Assembly (NCBI RefSeq): GCF_964063345.1
Contig: NZ_OZ061318.1
Coordinates: forward strand, 2,480,001-2,544,000
Length of the DNA: 64,000 bases
Reading direction: 5' to 3'
Origin: Pseudomonas lini
GTDB taxonomy: Bacteria; Pseudomonadota; Gammaproteobacteria; Pseudomonadales; Pseudomonadaceae
The notes under the pieces were generated by a model. It saw only the letters and a list, made by a program, of their open reading frames with translations. It had not been told where the DNA came from and made no database searches. A program made the translations under genes and the position numbers. Within the stretch, counting starts at the first letter, position 1; the number at the start of each line of letters is the position of its first letter. Below, piece by piece: positions 35,223 through 44,526 of the stretch.

Positions 35223-35786
35223 ATGGATGCCCTGAAGGGTTTCAAGACAATCGCAGGCGTGGCCCTCTTCATGGTCGCGCTGCAACTGCTCAATGTTGCG
35301 ACCGGCTACAGCCTTGTTGCCTTCGGCCTGGTGCCGAGAACATTGCACGGACTGGTCGGCATCATCACCTCGCCTTTCTTGCACGGGTCCTTTGCGCACC
35401 TGAGCACCAACCTGATTGCCTTTTTGATTCTCGGTACCCTGGTCATCGTCGAAGGGCTCAGCCGGTTCATGGCCGTCAGCGCCATCATTATTCTGTTGGG
35501 CGGCTCGCTGGTCTGGCTGTTCGGTTTTGCAGGCGTTCACATCGGTGCCAGCGGATGGGTATTCGGACTGTGGGCGTACCTCCTGTCGCGCGCCTGGTTC
35601 CAGAGGAGCTGGAGCAACCTGATAACGGCCAGTGTCGTGGTCCTGCTCTATGGCGGCCTGATTTTTGGCTTCTTTCCTCGCCAAGGCATGTCCTTCGAAG
35701 GGCACATCTTTGGTGCGATCGCCGGATTTATTGCAGCCAAGGTACTGTTATCTACGCCGCGCAGCAGGTTTAATGCCGCCCGGTAA
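35223..35786 (+). CDS. Rhomboid-family intramembrane serine protease
   Basis: A 187-residue protein with about six transmembrane segments. Rhomboid signatures are visible: HLSTN (His59, Asn63) in the second segment, the catalytic Ser110 in HIGASGWVFG, and the catalytic His161 in FEGHIFGAIAGF. It should cleave single-pass membrane proteins inside the bilayer. It sits between the PspA-like and channel-like genes, where the E. coli yjf operon has neither. Possible targets are cassette products, but no substrate can be named. AGGT before the ATG supports this start. Confidence 0.88.
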   Translation: MDALKGFKTIAGVALFMVALQLLNVATGYSLVAFGLVPRTLHGLVGIITSPFLHGSFAHLSTNLIAFLILGTLVIVEGLSRFMAVSAIIILLGGSLVWLFGFAGVHIGASGWVFGLWAYLLSRAWFQRSWSNLITASVVVLLYGGLIFGFFPRQGMSFEGHIFGAIAGFIAAKVLLSTPRSRFNAAR

Positions 35787-35858
35787 CCGCATTTGAGCAC
35801 TCAGACGCCAGAGCGATTACGTCGCCAGGAATGAGCCCCCCATGGAGTCAGGGATGTA

Positions 35859-36893
35859 ATGTCGATTTTCCTTTTATTGCGCACGTACGCCGCGTCCTTC
35901 TTCCATCGGTTCGGCTGGGCAGGCCTGGCCATTGCGCTGGGCATACACCTGAGCACGGCCTATATCGGCCTGGTGCTTCTGGGCGAACAACACCTCACCG
36001 CCCCCGCCACGTTTACCTACTTCTATCTCACCACTACGCTCACCGTCGGCTATGGCGATCTCGCGCCACAGACATCGGCGGGACGAATTTTCGTGGCTAC
36101 CTGGGTCATGCTCGGGGGCATTGCGCTGCTGACGGCAGCCATCGGCAAAACCACCAGCAGCGTCATCGATGCATGGAGAAAAGGCATGAAGGGCAAAGGC
36201 GATTTCACCGGCAAGGTCGGCCACACGGTTCTCATCGGCTGGGAAGGCGCGTCCAGCGAGCGGGTCATTGAATTATTGCTGCAGGACGAAACCTCCAATG
36301 ACAACCTGATCGTCATTTGCGATTGCGACCTCGAAGAAAACCCCATGCCGGGCAAAGCGGACTTTATCAAAGGCGAAAGCCTGTCCTCTGCCGCGCTTTT
36401 GCTGCGGGCCGGCGTTCCCGGTGCCGAACGCGTCCTGGTGCGAACCCAATCAGACGACCTGACCCTGGCCACCGTGCTAGCGGTCAATCAACTGAGCCCT
36501 GTCGGGCATGTGGTTGCCCACTTCAATGAAAGTGAAATCGCCGCGCTCGCCAGCGCCTACGCGCCCAGCCTGGAATGCACCTCGAGCATGGCCATCGAGA
36601 TGTTGGTGCGTGCCTCTCAGGATCCGGGCTCATCAGTGGTCATCAATGAATTGCTGTGCGTGGGTCAAGGCGCTACCCAATACCTGATGAGACTGCCCGA
36701 GACCTTTGAAGCAACGTTCGGCGATCTGTACACACAGATGAAAGAGCGCCACAACGCTACCCTTATCGGCTACCGCGCCAAAGGCGCCCGACAGCCTTCG
36801 ATCAACCCGCCCGGCGCCACTCGCGTTGAGGGCGGCGAACTCTTCTATATCGCCTCCACTCGCCTCAAGGAAATCACCAATGGGATGGTTTAA
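35859..36893 (+). CDS. Potassium channel-like protein with RCK/TrkA-N-like domain
   Basis: A 344-residue membrane protein. A first transmembrane segment (about 20-41) precedes the pore loop with the K+ selectivity filter TVGYGD (62-67), then a second segment (about 73-95). The cytosolic part (about 112-335) resembles RCK/TrkA-N domains: HTVLIGWEGASSERVIELLL, LIVICDCDLEENP and TQSDDLTLATVLAVNQLSP. The usual GXGXXG is only partly kept, so nucleotide binding is uncertain. GGAGTCAGGGATGTA selects the start. Its stop overlaps yjfK by 14 bp. Confidence 0.88.
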   Translation: MSIFLLLRTYAASFFHRFGWAGLAIALGIHLSTAYIGLVLLGEQHLTAPATFTYFYLTTTLTVGYGDLAPQTSAGRIFVATWVMLGGIALLTAAIGKTTSSVIDAWRKGMKGKGDFTGKVGHTVLIGWEGASSERVIELLLQDETSNDNLIVICDCDLEENPMPGKADFIKGESLSSAALLLRAGVPGAERVLVRTQSDDLTLATVLAVNQLSPVGHVVAHFNESEIAALASAYAPSLECTSSMAIEMLVRASQDPGSSVVINELLCVGQGATQYLMRLPETFEATFGDLYTQMKERHNATLIGYRAKGARQPSINPPGATRVEGGELFYIASTRLKEITNGMV

Positions 36894-37554
36894 ACAGTTG
36901 ATGGGGCTTGAGGCCCCGAAAGCGAATACAGAATCGAAATGGACAGCCAACCAAACCCTGCCCGCCATCGGTCCGCTGGGCCTGGCATTGGGCAAAGAGG
37001 TGATGTTCGACACCACCCTGAAATTGTTGCTCGATGGCAACACCAACGTGGTCATCCCGGGCTCCCAACAGATCTGGAGCGCTGGCACTGTTGATCTCGG
37101 GCAGTCGAACTGGCTGTCACGCTATTACATGAACGATGAAGACTACTGGCTGCAAGTGCACACCACCGGCGACATCGCCGGACAGGTTGAGTCGGTGATC
37201 CTGTTCAATTACCTCAGTTACGTCACCATCAACAGTGAAGCGGAGCTGCGTCGTCTGGCCGGACCTCAAAGCCTGATCGGCTTGCCGAGCTACACCCACA
37301 ACGGTGTCGAATACATCCGCGAATGGGGCACCGAGAACGGCCAGACAGAACTGGTGGCGCTGAGCGAACACCTGAAAAACCCGGATGAGTCCTACCGCAT
37401 CGAGCACCGTTCGATGCTGTACGCCCGCGAAACCGGCCTGACCGATCGCCGGGAATTCCTGCTGTTTTCCGTCGAAGAAGACGCCGAAGGCACCATCAGC
37501 CTGAGCACTTCGCTGGGTATTTCGCTGTACACCACCGACCTGAACACTTTTTAA
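36880..37554 (+). CDS. yjfK: YjfK-like DUF2491 protein
   Basis: A 224-residue predicted cytoplasmic protein of the DUF2491 family: MGWFKQLMGLEAPKANTES at the start, LGQSNWLSRYYMNDEDYWLQ in the middle and LFSVEEDAEGTISLSTSLG near the end. I chose the ATG at 36880, whose upstream CAAGGAA site lies inside the channel gene. The amphipathic N-terminus (GWFKQLMGL) could touch the membrane. Function is unknown beyond its place in yjf operons. Confidence 0.85.
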   Translation: MGWFKQLMGLEAPKANTESKWTANQTLPAIGPLGLALGKEVMFDTTLKLLLDGNTNVVIPGSQQIWSAGTVDLGQSNWLSRYYMNDEDYWLQVHTTGDIAGQVESVILFNYLSYVTINSEAELRRLAGPQSLIGLPSYTHNGVEYIREWGTENGQTELVALSEHLKNPDESYRIEHRSMLYARETGLTDRREFLLFSVEEDAEGTISLSTSLGISLYTTDLNTF

Positions 37555-37568
37555 AAAGGAAGAAGTCC

Positions 37569-37997
37569 ATGCTTGAAGCGCTCTCCATCTCCCTGAATAA
37601 AGCCGCCGTGCTCGGGTTTGTTTCGTACATCCTCGGCGCCGCCGTGCTGTTCGCGCTGTTTCAGTTCATCTACACCCGAATCACCCCGCACAGAGAGTTC
37701 GAACTGATCCGTTCGGGCAACGTTTCGGCCGCGATCGCGCTGAGTGGCGCCATCATCGGTTTCGCCATTCCGGCCAGCAATGTGATTGCCTACTCGATCA
37801 GCATTCTGGATTTCGTCGTCTGGGCAGTGATCGCCGCGTTCGTACAACTGCTGGCGTTCCTGGTGACCAGCCTGGTGCTCAAAGGCGCCTCTGAACGCAT
37901 TAAAAAGGGCGAAATCGCTGCGGGTATCTATGTCGCGGCAGTGGCCATCAGCGTCGGCATGTTGAACGCCGCGTGCATGACCCCTTCCCAGAACTGA
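37569..37997 (+). CDS. yjfL: YjfL-like DUF350 membrane protein
   Basis: A 142-residue inner-membrane protein of DUF350 with about four hydrophobic segments (about 15-36, 55-75, 82-104 and 115-138). SGNVSAAIALSGAIIGFAIP is the family signature. AAGGAAG is well placed before the ATG. DUF350 proteins are repeatedly found with YjfC-type ligases and PspA-like proteins, which supports a common membrane function without revealing it. Confidence 0.87.
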   Translation: MLEALSISLNKAAVLGFVSYILGAAVLFALFQFIYTRITPHREFELIRSGNVSAAIALSGAIIGFAIPASNVIAYSISILDFVVWAVIAAFVQLLAFLVTSLVLKGASERIKKGEIAAGIYVAAVAISVGMLNAACMTPSQN

Positions 37998-38016
37998 TTG
38001 CGCCACGGAGATCCCG

Positions 38017-38742
38017 ATGAAACGAAGCAAGTACGTTCAGCTCTCCCTGGCCGCGTCGGTCGCCATGGCGATCTCAGGCTGCGGGCCAACGGAAAAGACC
38101 TACGAGATACACAAAAAATACAACTTCCAGTCCGTTCAGCAGTGCGCGGATGAAAAGCTCCCGGTCGATATCTGTTCTGACGCCTACATGAAGGCCATGG
38201 CCGAGCATCGCCGCATTGCGCCGGTGTACGACAACCAGGCTGATTGTGACGCCGACTTTGTTGCCGACTGGTGCCAGCAGGACTCCGCTGGCAAGTTCAT
38301 CCCCAAGCTCGGCGGTTTCGAACTGAACGCCGATGGCGAGGTGACACAAGCCGAAGTGGACGCGGCCAAGGCCAAACTGCCCGCGTCGGAAGCGAGCGCC
38401 GCAGGGTCGGGCTTCTCTGGCAGCAGCCTGCTGACCGGCCTGCTGATCGGCAATATGCTCAGTAACAACCGCAACAGTTACTACTCCGAACCGGTCTACC
38501 GCTATCGCGATGATCGCGGCAGCTACTCGTCCTCGACACTCAGCCAGCGGGTCTCGTCAGGTTCGACCTTCAACAGGTCCAATCAGGTGCGGTACGGCAC
38601 CAGCAGCTATAGCGACACCATCACCCGCAGCAAGGCGGCGTCTGTTGCCTCGGCCACCTCTCGCGGCGGCTTCGGCAGCCAGGCCAGCGCACGCAGTGGT
38701 TGGGGTGGATCAAGCAAGAGCTTTGGCGGTTCGAGCAGCTAA
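38017..38742 (+). CDS. yjfM: YjfM-like DUF1190 lipoprotein
   Basis: A 241-residue protein with a lipobox ending AMAISGC (Cys22). The DUF1190 part contains several Cys residues (VQQCADEKLPVDIC, QADCDADFVADWC) that may form disulfides outside the cytoplasm. The last about 100 residues are very rich in Ser, Gly, Arg and Tyr, including GGFGSQASARSGWGGSSKSF, and likely disordered. It lies 12 bp before yjfC. Confidence 0.85.
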   Translation: MKRSKYVQLSLAASVAMAISGCGPTEKTYEIHKKYNFQSVQQCADEKLPVDICSDAYMKAMAEHRRIAPVYDNQADCDADFVADWCQQDSAGKFIPKLGGFELNADGEVTQAEVDAAKAKLPASEASAAGSGFSGSSLLTGLLIGNMLSNNRNSYYSEPVYRYRDDRGSYSSSTLSQRVSSGSTFNRSNQVRYGTSSYSDTITRSKAASVASATSRGGFGSQASARSGWGGSSKSFGGSSS

Positions 38743-38754
38743 GGAAACAGGGCC

Positions 38755-39912
38755 ATGAAGAAAATCCTTTGCGCCGAGCGTCATGACTGGAAACAGACCG
38801 CCGAAAGTCTCGGCTTTCTGTTCCATACCATCGACGACGAACCCTATTGGGACGAGAGCGCGTATTACCAGTTCACGCTCAAACAGATCGAGAACGATCT
38901 CGAAGACCCGACCACCGAGATTCATGAGATGTGCATGGACCTGGTGGCCCGCGTGGTTCAGAGCGAGGAGTTGCTGGAGCGCCTGAGCATTCCCGCGCCC
39001 TTCTTCGACATGGTTCGCACTTCATGGCTCGAAGGCCATCCGCACCTGTATGGACGCATGGATTTCTCCTACAACGGCAGCGGGCCGGCCAAGTTGCTGG
39101 AACTCAACTACGACACGCCGACCAGTCTGTATGAGGCCGCGGCGTTTCAGTGGGGCTGGCTGGAGCAATGCATTGAACGCGGCTTGCTACCCAGGCACGT
39201 CGATCAGTTCAACAGTATCGACACCAAGCTGCATCAGGCCTTTGCCCAGCTACAGCTCAAACAGCCCTTCTACTTCGCTTCGATGAAAGACTCGGTCGAA
39301 GACAAAGGCACCACCGACTATCTGCGCCTGATCGCGGAGAAGGTCGGCATCGAATCGCGACACATCGATATCGAGGACATCGGCCTCACCAACGAGGGAC
39401 GTTTCGTCGATTTAGAAGATCGCTGGATTCCTCACCTGTTCAAGCTGCATGCCTGGGAATTTATCTTCCACGAGCCCTTCGGTGCAGCGATTGCTCAGAG
39501 CGACACACAGTTTTTCGAGCCGGCCTGGAAATCGATCATTTCCAACAAGGGCATACTGCCGCTGCTGTGGGAGTTCAACAAAGGTCACCCGAACCTGCTC
39601 GCGGCGCACCTGGATGTCGACCCAAGCAAAGCAGTGCCCAAAGGCTGGGTCCGCAAACCGTTCTTCTCCCGGGAAGGCGCCAACATCGAGTTGCAAACCG
39701 CTGACGGCCTGATCGTGAAAGAGGACGGGCCCTACACCGACGCGCCGTTTATCCTTCAGGAGTTCGCCCCACTGCCGAAGTTTGGCGACAGCTTTACGCT
39801 GGTTGGCTCTTGGGTCATCGGCGATCAGGCGGCCGGTATTGGCGTGCGAGAAGACAACAGTTTGATCACCAAGGATTCGAGCCGTTTCTTGCCGCACCTG
39901 ATACTCGACTGA
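38755..39912 (+). CDS. yjfC: Glutathionylspermidine synthase-like ATP-grasp ligase (YjfC)
   Basis: A 385-residue protein equal to the synthetase part of glutathionylspermidine synthase, without the amidase domain. The pre-ATP-grasp start DWKQTAESLGFLFHTIDDEP, GRMDFSYNGSGPAKLLELNY, the DTPTSLYEAAAFQWGW block and the ATP-grasp region KPFFSREGANIEL and ILQEFAPLPKFG are visible. Related YjfC/YgiC proteins are thought to form amide bonds between peptides and amines, but their substrate is not known. It ends the yjf cassette. Confidence 0.9.
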   Translation: MKKILCAERHDWKQTAESLGFLFHTIDDEPYWDESAYYQFTLKQIENDLEDPTTEIHEMCMDLVARVVQSEELLERLSIPAPFFDMVRTSWLEGHPHLYGRMDFSYNGSGPAKLLELNYDTPTSLYEAAAFQWGWLEQCIERGLLPRHVDQFNSIDTKLHQAFAQLQLKQPFYFASMKDSVEDKGTTDYLRLIAEKVGIESRHIDIEDIGLTNEGRFVDLEDRWIPHLFKLHAWEFIFHEPFGAAIAQSDTQFFEPAWKSIISNKGILPLLWEFNKGHPNLLAAHLDVDPSKAVPKGWVRKPFFSREGANIELQTADGLIVKEDGPYTDAPFILQEFAPLPKFGDSFTLVGSWVIGDQAAGIGVREDNSLITKDSSRFLPHLILD

Positions 39913-40019
39913 CCCATCCATCGCCGGTGTGGACATAAGTACGATGCCCGCAAGACTTACGGCGGAAATACCGGATAATGGCGGCCAAATCGTCTAGCCC
40001 GTTATTCTGGTAATCCCCC

Positions 40020-42224
40020 ATGGAAATCAAGGTCAACTTTCTCGATAACCTTCGACTTGAAGCCAAGTTCGATGACTTCACGGTGGTGGCCGACCAACCT
40101 ATCCGCTATAAGGGCGATGGCTCGGCACCTGGTCCATTCGACTATTTCCTGGCTTCGTCGGCGTTGTGTGCGGCTTATTTCGTGAAGTTGTACTGCGACA
40201 CTCGCAGTATTCCCACGGATAACATCCGCCTGTCGCAGAACAACATTGTTGATCCGGAAAACCGCTACAACCAGATTTTCAAGATCCAGGTCGAGTTGCC
40301 GGCGGACATCTCCGACAAGGACCGCCAGGGCATCCTGCGTTCCATCGACCGTTGCACCGTGAAAAAAGTGGTGCAAGCCGGGCCTGAGTTTGTGATCGAA
40401 GAGGTGGAAAACCTCGACGCCGATGCCCAGGCGTTATTGATGCCTGCTTCGAATTCCGGGACGGGCACCTATATCGCGGGCAAGGATCTGCCGCTGGAGC
40501 AAACCATCGCCAACATGTCGGCCATTCTGGCGGACCTGGGCATGAAGATTGAAATCGCCTCGTGGCGCAATATCGTGCCCAATGTATGGTCGCTGCATAT
40601 CCGCGATGCGCACTCGCCGATGTGCTTTACCAACGGCAAGGGCGCGACCAAAGAAGGCGCGTTGGCCTCGGCACTGGGCGAGTTTATCGAGCGACTCAAT
40701 TGCAACTTCTTCTACAACGACCAGTTCTGGGGCGAAGACATCGCCAATGCGCCGTTCGTACATTACCCGAACGAACGCTGGTTCAAGCCTGGTCGCAAGG
40801 ATGCGCTGCCGACTGAAATTCTCGACGAATACTGCCTGAAGATTTACAACCGTGACGGCGAGCTGCGCGGCTCCCATCTGATCGACACCAACTCCGGCAA
40901 TGAAGAGCGCGGTATCTGCTCGCTGCCCTACGTGCGCCAGTCGGACGGTGAGGTGGTGTATTTCCCGTCCAACCTGGTCGAAAACCTGTTCCTCAGCAAC
41001 GGCATGAGCGCCGGTAACACGCTGGTCGAAGCCCAGGTGCAGTGCCTGTCGGAGATCTTCGAACGCGCGGTAAAACGCGAAATCATCGAAGGTGAATTTG
41101 CACTGCCGGATGTGCCGGCCGAAGTGCTGGCGAAGTACCCCGGGATACTGGCCGGGATCCAGGCGCTGGAAGAGCAAGGGTTCCCCGTGTTGGTAAAGGA
41201 TGCGTCCCTGGGTGGTGAATTCCCGGTGATGTGCGTCACGTTGATGAACCCGCGTACCGGCGGCGTGTTCGCCTCGTTCGGCGCGCATCCGAGCCTGGAA
41301 GTGGCGCTGGAACGCAGCCTGACCGAATTGCTGCAGGGCCGCAGCTTCGAAGGCCTCAACGATCTGCCACAGCCGACGTTTGAAGGCCATGCAGTGACCG
41401 AGCCGAATAACTTCGTCGAGCACTTCATCGACTCCAGCGGCGTGGTGTCATGGCGCTTCTTCAGTGCCAAGTCGGATTACGAATTCGTGGAATGGGACTT
41501 CTCCGGCCAGGGTGAAAACTCGAATGCCGAGGAAGCCGCGACCTTGTTCGGCATTCTCAAAGGCATGGGCAAGGAAGTGTACATGGCGGTCTACGAGCAT
41601 ATCGGCGCGAAGGCGTGCCGCATTCTGGTGCCGGACTATTCGGAAATTTATCCGGCAGACGATCTGATCTGGGATAACACCAATAAAGCGCTGTTTTTCC
41701 GCGCCGATATCCTCAACCTGCATCGCCTGGACGAAGACGAACTGCAAGCGCTGGTTGAGCGCCTGGTGGAAAGCGAGCTGGACGACTACACCGACATCAC
41801 CTCCTTGATCGGCATCGAATTTGACGACAATACGGCTTGGGGTCAGCTGACGATCCTGGAATTGAAGCTGCTGATTTATCTCGCCTTGCAGCAATTTGAA
41901 GAGGCGAAAGAGGCGGTGGAAATGTTCCTGCAGTACAACGACAACACGGTTGAGCGTGGCTTGTTCTACCAGGCCGTCAATGTGGTGCTGGAGATGAAGC
42001 TGGACGAAGACCTGGAACTGGAAGACTACGAGGCCAATTTCCGCCGGATGTTTGGCAACGAACGGATGGATGCAGCGATCGGATCGGTAGACGGCAGCGT
42101 CCGTTTCCATGGCTTGACGCCGACCAGCATGAAGCTGGAGGGGCTCGACAGGCACCTGCGGTTGATCGATAGCTACAAGAAACTGCACTCGGCACGGGCC
42201 AATGTAACCACTTTATCCCGTTGA
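40020..42224 (+). CDS. OsmC-YcaO fusion protein
   Basis: A 734-residue two-domain protein. Residues 1-135 are an OsmC-like domain with both redox Cys, Cys50 (SSALCAAYF) and Cys112 (IDRCTVKK). OsmC proteins reduce organic hydroperoxides. Residues about 165-560 are a YcaO domain (KGATKEGALASALGEFIERL, AQVQCLSEIFERAVKREIIE), which uses ATP to activate peptide backbones or supports RimO-type methylthiolation. The rest is an acidic helical tail. No azoline cluster or precursor peptide is nearby, so a YcaO/RimO-type housekeeping role is more likely than peptide-natural-product synthesis. Confidence 0.9.
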   Translation: MEIKVNFLDNLRLEAKFDDFTVVADQPIRYKGDGSAPGPFDYFLASSALCAAYFVKLYCDTRSIPTDNIRLSQNNIVDPENRYNQIFKIQVELPADISDKDRQGILRSIDRCTVKKVVQAGPEFVIEEVENLDADAQALLMPASNSGTGTYIAGKDLPLEQTIANMSAILADLGMKIEIASWRNIVPNVWSLHIRDAHSPMCFTNGKGATKEGALASALGEFIERLNCNFFYNDQFWGEDIANAPFVHYPNERWFKPGRKDALPTEILDEYCLKIYNRDGELRGSHLIDTNSGNEERGICSLPYVRQSDGEVVYFPSNLVENLFLSNGMSAGNTLVEAQVQCLSEIFERAVKREIIEGEFALPDVPAEVLAKYPGILAGIQALEEQGFPVLVKDASLGGEFPVMCVTLMNPRTGGVFASFGAHPSLEVALERSLTELLQGRSFEGLNDLPQPTFEGHAVTEPNNFVEHFIDSSGVVSWRFFSAKSDYEFVEWDFSGQGENSNAEEAATLFGILKGMGKEVYMAVYEHIGAKACRILVPDYSEIYPADDLIWDNTNKALFFRADILNLHRLDEDELQALVERLVESELDDYTDITSLIGIEFDDNTAWGQLTILELKLLIYLALQQFEEAKEAVEMFLQYNDNTVERGLFYQAVNVVLEMKLDEDLELEDYEANFRRMFGNERMDAAIGSVDGSVRFHGLTPTSMKLEGLDRHLRLIDSYKKLHSARANVTTLSR

Positions 42225-42233
42225 CTGTATTTC

Positions 42234-42324
42234 TGTAGGAGCCAAGCTTGCTGGCGAAGAACGGTCACGCGGTTAATCAGACCAACCGCGTCATCGTTTT
42301 TCGTCAGCAAGCTTGGCTCCTACA
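42234..42324. repeat. REPIN, TAGGAGCCAAGCTTGCTGGCGAA family
   Basis: Inverted TGTAGGAGCCAAGCTTGCTG elements with about 50 bp between, 9 bp after the OsmC-YcaO gene. Its arms differ from the other families in this window (CAAGCTTG core). Confidence 0.85.
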
Positions 42325-42335
42325 AAATGAGGCGC

Positions 42336-42378
42336 AAAAGAAAACCCCCGACCAGTCAAGAAGACCGATCGGAGGTTT
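42336..42378 (-). terminator. Rho-independent terminator of ssb
   Basis: On the minus strand AAACCTCCGA pairs with TCGGGGGTTT, followed by TTCTTTT, 36 bp after the ssb stop. The adjacent REPIN may end the opposite gene. Confidence 0.7.
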
Positions 42379-42414
42379 CGAGGCTAAACCTTACAAGAAA
42401 GTCTAAGGTAACTC

Positions 42415-42939
42415 TCAGAACGGGATATCGTCATCAAAGCTGTCGAAATCCGGAGCCGGCTGAGGAGCGGCCTGCTGCTGTGGAGCCGGACGCGACTGTT
42501 GCGGTGCCGACTGCTGTGGACGCGGCGCCTGTTGGCGTGGAGCCGGGGCGGACTGCTGGTAGTTATTGCCCCCGCCTTGTTGGTCGCCCTGTTGCGGACG
42601 GCCGCCCAGCAGTTGCATGGTGCCTTGCATGTCGACCACGATTTCCGTGGTGTAACGCTTGATACCGTCTTTTTCCCACTCGCGGGTCTGCAGCTTGCCT
42701 TCGATGTACACCTGCGAACCTTTGCGCAGGTATTCGCCGGCAATTTCGGCAACCTTGCCGAACATCGACACACGGTGCCATTCGGTCTTCTCGACCTTCT
42801 GACCGGTTTGCTTGTCAGTCCACTGTTCGCTGGTCGCCAGACTCAGGTTGGTCACGGCGTTACCGTTAGGCAAGTAGCGAACTTCGGGATCCTGGCCGCA
42901 AGTGCCGACCAATATGACTTTGTTAACCCCACGGGCCAT
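42415..42939 (-). CDS. ssb: Single-stranded DNA-binding protein
   Basis: A 174-residue protein that coats single-stranded DNA in replication, repair and recombination. Residues 1-112 form the OB fold ([56 protein letters not shown]). A Gln/Pro/Gly-rich linker follows, then the conserved acidic tail [11 protein letters not shown] that recruits partner proteins. It lies 9 bp after the YajR-like gene on the same strand and diverges from uvrA, as in PAO1. Confidence 0.97.
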   Translation of the reverse strand: MARGVNKVILVGTCGQDPEVRYLPNGNAVTNLSLATSEQWTDKQTGQKVEKTEWHRVSMFGKVAEIAGEYLRKGSQVYIEGKLQTREWEKDGIKRYTTEIVVDMQGTMQLLGGRPQQGDQQGGGNNYQQSAPAPRQQAPRPQQSAPQQSRPAPQQQAAPQPAPDFDSFDDDIPF

Positions 42940-42948
42940 AACGTTCTC

Positions 42949-44346
42949 CTAGGCTACGCACGCTGCCCCGGCCGGGTTGTTCACCAGGCGCTCAAGGGTG
43001 GTGCGATCCAATAGTTCTGTGTCCAATTTGATGTAAATCGCCGCTTCATCTTCGACGATCACTGCATCTGTTACCCCTACGACGGCCTTCAGGCGCTCGA
43101 CCAGACCCGCTTCGCGGATCGCCTCGGGCGACAACGGCAAGCGCAGGCTCGTGACGTAAGGTGGTTCGCGCATGGTAACAGCAAAGGCCAGCCAGAGGGC
43201 AGCCAGGCCGGCGCATCCGAGGAATACAACCGACAAACCGCCGTGCTGGAACATCCAGCCGCCGAGGATCCCGCCCAGCGCCGAACCGAGGAACTGGCTG
43301 GTGGAATAAACCCCCATTGCCGTGCCCTTGCCGCCCGCCGGTGAAACCTTGCTGATCAGCGATGGCAAGGAGGCTTCCAGCAGATTGAACGCGGTGAAGA
43401 ACACCACCGTACCAATCACCAGAGCCCGCAAGCTATCGCCGAACTGCCAGAAGAATAGCTCAGTGAGCATCAGCGTCACGACGGCACCGAGCAAAACTCG
43501 TTTCATTTTGCGTCGCTTCTCGCCGTAGATGATGAACGGGATCATGGCGAAGAAGGAGATCAGCAGCGCGGTCAGATACACCCACCAGTGCTGCTCCTTG
43601 GGCAGCCCAGCCTTTTCGACCAAGGCCAGGGGCAATGCAACGAAGCTCGACATCAACATCGCGTGCAACACAAAAATGCCCAAGTCCAGACGCAGCAGGT
43701 CCGGATGTTTGAGTGTCGGTATCAGCGCCTGGCGCGCAACGCCAGACTCGCGGTGCTGCAACGGCCCCGTTGCGCGCGGCACCATGAACATCACAATGAC
43801 GATGCCGACCAGCGCCATGCCACCGGTGGCGAAGAACAACCCGGACAGGCCAAAGACACGGGTCAGCAACGGTCCTACAACCATGGCGACAGCGAACGAC
43901 AGACCAATCGTCATGCCGATCATGGCCATGGCTTTGGTCCGATGCTGTTCCCGGGTCAGGTCTGACAGCAACGCCATGACCGCCGCGGAAATCGCCCCGG
44001 CGCCTTGTAGGATGCGTCCGGCGATGACGCCCCAGATCGAATCGGCATTGGCCGCCAGCACACTCCCCAGGGCGAAGATGATCAGCCCCAGGTAAATCAC
44101 CGGACGACGACCGATGCGGTCGGAAATGAAGCCAAAAGGAATCTGAAAGATCGCCTGGGTCAGGCCGTAAGCGCCAATCGCCAACCCGATGAGGGCCGGG
44201 GTCGCTCCTGCCAGGTCCATCCCATAGGTCGCCAGAACCGGCAACACCATGAACATGCCAAGCATACGGAAGGCGAACACCAGGGCCAGACCGCTTGCTG
44301 CGCGGGTCTCACTGCCACTCATGCGTTCGCTGTGGGGATCGTGCAT
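42949..44346 (-). CDS. MFS transporter, YajR-like
   Basis: A 465-residue major facilitator with 12 predicted membrane segments and the loop 2-3 motif GFISDRIGRRPVIYLG. The C-terminal about 70 residues (LPLSPEAIREAGLVERLKAV, AVIVEDEAAIYIKLD) form a small ferredoxin-like domain characteristic of YajR. The substrate is unknown. GAGG supports the start at 44346. The gene precedes ssb by 9 bp and they probably share a transcript. Confidence 0.87.
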   Translation of the reverse strand: MHDPHSERMSGSETRAASGLALVFAFRMLGMFMVLPVLATYGMDLAGATPALIGLAIGAYGLTQAIFQIPFGFISDRIGRRPVIYLGLIIFALGSVLAANADSIWGVIAGRILQGAGAISAAVMALLSDLTREQHRTKAMAMIGMTIGLSFAVAMVVGPLLTRVFGLSGLFFATGGMALVGIVIVMFMVPRATGPLQHRESGVARQALIPTLKHPDLLRLDLGIFVLHAMLMSSFVALPLALVEKAGLPKEQHWWVYLTALLISFFAMIPFIIYGEKRRKMKRVLLGAVVTLMLTELFFWQFGDSLRALVIGTVVFFTAFNLLEASLPSLISKVSPAGGKGTAMGVYSTSQFLGSALGGILGGWMFQHGGLSVVFLGCAGLAALWLAFAVTMREPPYVTSLRLPLSPEAIREAGLVERLKAVVGVTDAVIVEDEAAIYIKLDTELLDRTTLERLVNNPAGAACVA

Positions 44347-44526
44347 GGAAAAACCTCATGTGAACCGGCGGCGATTCTACCAGTCCCATCGATTGACGGG
44401 GTACATCGCGACGCTTTGACGCGCAGCTTTCATGTATGACTGCAATGCCCTCATTCGATAGTGTGCATCCATCCAGTATTTGGCCGTATACTCCTACGTT
44501 TTCGACGCCCGCCGAGCGAGGCCACT

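Noticed and set aside
40020..42224. YcaO gene as sign of a thiazole/oxazole peptide cluster
   Set aside because: No precursor peptide, dehydrogenase or exporter is adjacent, and the fusion to OsmC is of the housekeeping type.
44347..44526. LexA (SOS) box between the YajR-like gene and uvrA
   Set aside because: No CTGT-N8-ACAG sequence with acceptable match was found in the gap.
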